This document shows positions 35,132-36,173 of a DNA stretch of 36,173 bases, in pieces. Position numbers and translations under genes: made by a program. The stretch lies in NCBI GenBank assembly GCA_002869615.1, contig PKUH01000035.1, positions 1-36,173 on the forward strand, read 5' to 3'. The stretch's first letter is position 1. Every line of letters starts with the position of its first letter. The DNA comes from Desulfuromonas sp. (GTDB lineage Bacteria; Desulfobacterota; Desulfuromonadia; Desulfuromonadales; UBA2294). Under the pieces are notes generated by a model. It had not been told where the DNA came from and ran no database searches. It saw only the letters and a program-made list of their open reading frames with translations.

Positions 35132-36173
35132 ATGAATGAAATCCCCCTGACAACCCAGACCCTCTACGCTGAGCTACTGGAACAGTTAACTATCTTCGAG
35201 GCGAATCGGTCAATCGGACACCTGCGAGGTGGCTTTACTACCAAAAAATCGGGCGATAACCTCTACTATTACTTCCAGTACTCCGAGCCGGGCGGCGAAC
35301 GTAAGCAGGTTTATATCGGCAAGAAAAGTCCGGCCATACTCAAGCTGGTTGAACTGCATAAACAGAATCAGGAGCACGCGACTGCCGACCGCAAAGAGAT
35401 TGAGCGACTCTGTGCGCAGATCAGGGCTGGTGGCGCCGTGGTGACAACTTCGGGCCAGGCCAGAGTGTTGCGGGCGCTTGCCGATGCCGGAGTTTTCAGA
35501 ATGGGAGGCGTTCTGGTCGGCACGAATGCCTTTGCGGCAATGGGTAATATGCTCGGCTATCGCTGGGAAAAAGCAGGCATCCAGACAGCTGATGTCGATA
35601 TCGTCCCGGAACGCAATCTTGATATCGCCCTGCCCACACAAGCGAAAATCAACATCAAGGACACCCTCGACAAACTTAAACTCGGATTTTTCCCGGTGCC
35701 AACAATGGATCGAGAAAGTGAATCGACCTCGTACAAAGTCCGCAAAAAGGAACTGCGCGTCGACGTTTTGACGCCGGCAAAAAAAACCGAAGAGAATTAC
35801 AGGCCGGTCAAGGTCCCCGGCTTTGAAACTTCTGCACAGGCGCTACCGTACCTTGATTTTTTGATCGAGCAATCACATCCGGCGGCAATCATCAACGGCG
35901 GCGGAATCCTGGTCAACATTCCCGATCCGGCCCGCTATGCCCTGCACAAGTTGATCGTCTCCCGGGAACGGCCGATCACCGAGCAGGGCAAGAAAAAGAA
36001 AGATTTGCGGCAAGCATCCTTGTTGATAGAGATTTTATATGAAGAAAGGCCGGGCGATCTGCAGCTGGCCTGGGAAGCTCTGCAGAAGCGGGGAGCGTCG
36101 TGGAAGAGAAAAGCAAGAACCGGTTATGACGATCTGCTCAAGTTCCATCCCGAAACCCCGGATGTCCTTGGTC
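35132..36173 (+). CDS. GSU2403-like nucleotidyltransferase-fold protein, 3' end beyond window
   Basis: An open frame of 347 codons without a stop up to the window end, so truncated only by the boundary. The N-terminal 100 residues (IGHLRGGFTTKKSGDNLYYY, then GGERKQVYIGKKSP) are followed by a nucleotidyltransferase-like core: GGVLVGTNAFAAMGNMLGYRW near residue 130, then TADVDIVPERNLDIALP with the DxD-type acidic pair. This matches my recollection of NTP_transf_8 proteins such as Geobacter GSU2403. Substrate and role unknown; such folds occur in tRNA-modifying, antibiotic-modifying and toxin-antitoxin proteins. AAGGA precedes the ATG, and paired operator-like repeats lie just upstream. Confidence 0.75.
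   Translation, partial: MNEIPLTTQTLYAELLEQLTIFEANRSIGHLRGGFTTKKSGDNLYYYFQYSEPGGERKQVYIGKKSPAILKLVELHKQNQEHATADRKEIERLCAQIRAGGAVVTTSGQARVLRALADAGVFRMGGVLVGTNAFAAMGNMLGYRWEKAGIQTADVDIVPERNLDIALPTQAKINIKDTLDKLKLGFFPVPTMDRESESTSYKVRKKELRVDVLTPAKKTEENYRPVKVPGFETSAQALPYLDFLIEQSHPAAIINGGGILVNIPDPARYALHKLIVSRERPITEQGKKKKDLRQASLLIEILYEERPGDLQLAWEALQKRGASWKRKARTGYDDLLKFHPETPDVLG

Overview
The window looks like chromosome of a free-living Gram-negative anaerobe of the Desulfuromonadales/Geobacter type (Desulfobacterota, formerly Deltaproteobacteria). This is an inference from gene content and protein style: the aroF/serA/serC neighbourhood, a LIV-type ABC operon, a leuCD-ilvBN-ilvD operon, TRAP and RND transporters, a DUF4301 protein, a C_GCAxxG_C_C protein, a GSU2403-like nucleotidyltransferase, and dispersed intergenic repeats built from CGCAAAG- and GGAGAG-like units. 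Coding density is high. I see no phage, integrase, transposase, CRISPR array or rRNA.

Layout. 1-340: a repeat element and the serC terminator. 360-4445 (minus strand): aroF (DAHP synthase), a small Cys protein, serA and serC. aroF is preceded by what reads as a complete phenylalanine attenuator: promoter, a 30-codon leader peptide with ten Phe, mutually exclusive antiterminator and terminator hairpins. 4454-4616 (plus): a tRNA-Phe(GAA) gene with its own promoter and terminator, divergent from the Phe attenuator. 4631-9282 (minus): livK-livH-livM-livG-livF uptake operon. 9589-10479: an EamA-type permease. 10563-16976 (plus): leuC-leuD-ilvB-ilvN-ilvD, branched-chain amino acid synthesis, with a roughly 220-bp inverted-repeat element lodged between leuC and leuD.

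17017-20757: a hairpin, a 29-residue membrane peptide, then on the minus strand tatD-tcdA-tauE-sensor kinase. The kinase has Asn where the phospho-accepting His is expected. 20883-23671: an MCP chemoreceptor, a 69-residue Cys protein whose ribosome-binding site lies in a long inverted repeat, a C_GCAxxG_C_C protein and a DUF2892 membrane protein. 23790-29424 (minus): a tolC-adaptor-RND tripartite efflux operon. 29821-34679 (plus): a DctP-DctQ-DctM TRAP transporter with a universal stress protein and a DUF4301 protein. 34743-36173: a 28-residue membrane peptide, then a GSU2403-like nucleotidyltransferase that runs off the window and is preceded by two TATACTC/GAGTATA inverted repeats.

The most notable signals are regulatory: the Phe attenuator on aroF facing tRNA-Phe, the paired inverted repeats before the nucleotidyltransferase, the masked or operator-covered start of the 69-residue protein, and the repeat element inside leuCD. 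No wholly new multi-gene system could be demonstrated by reading alone.
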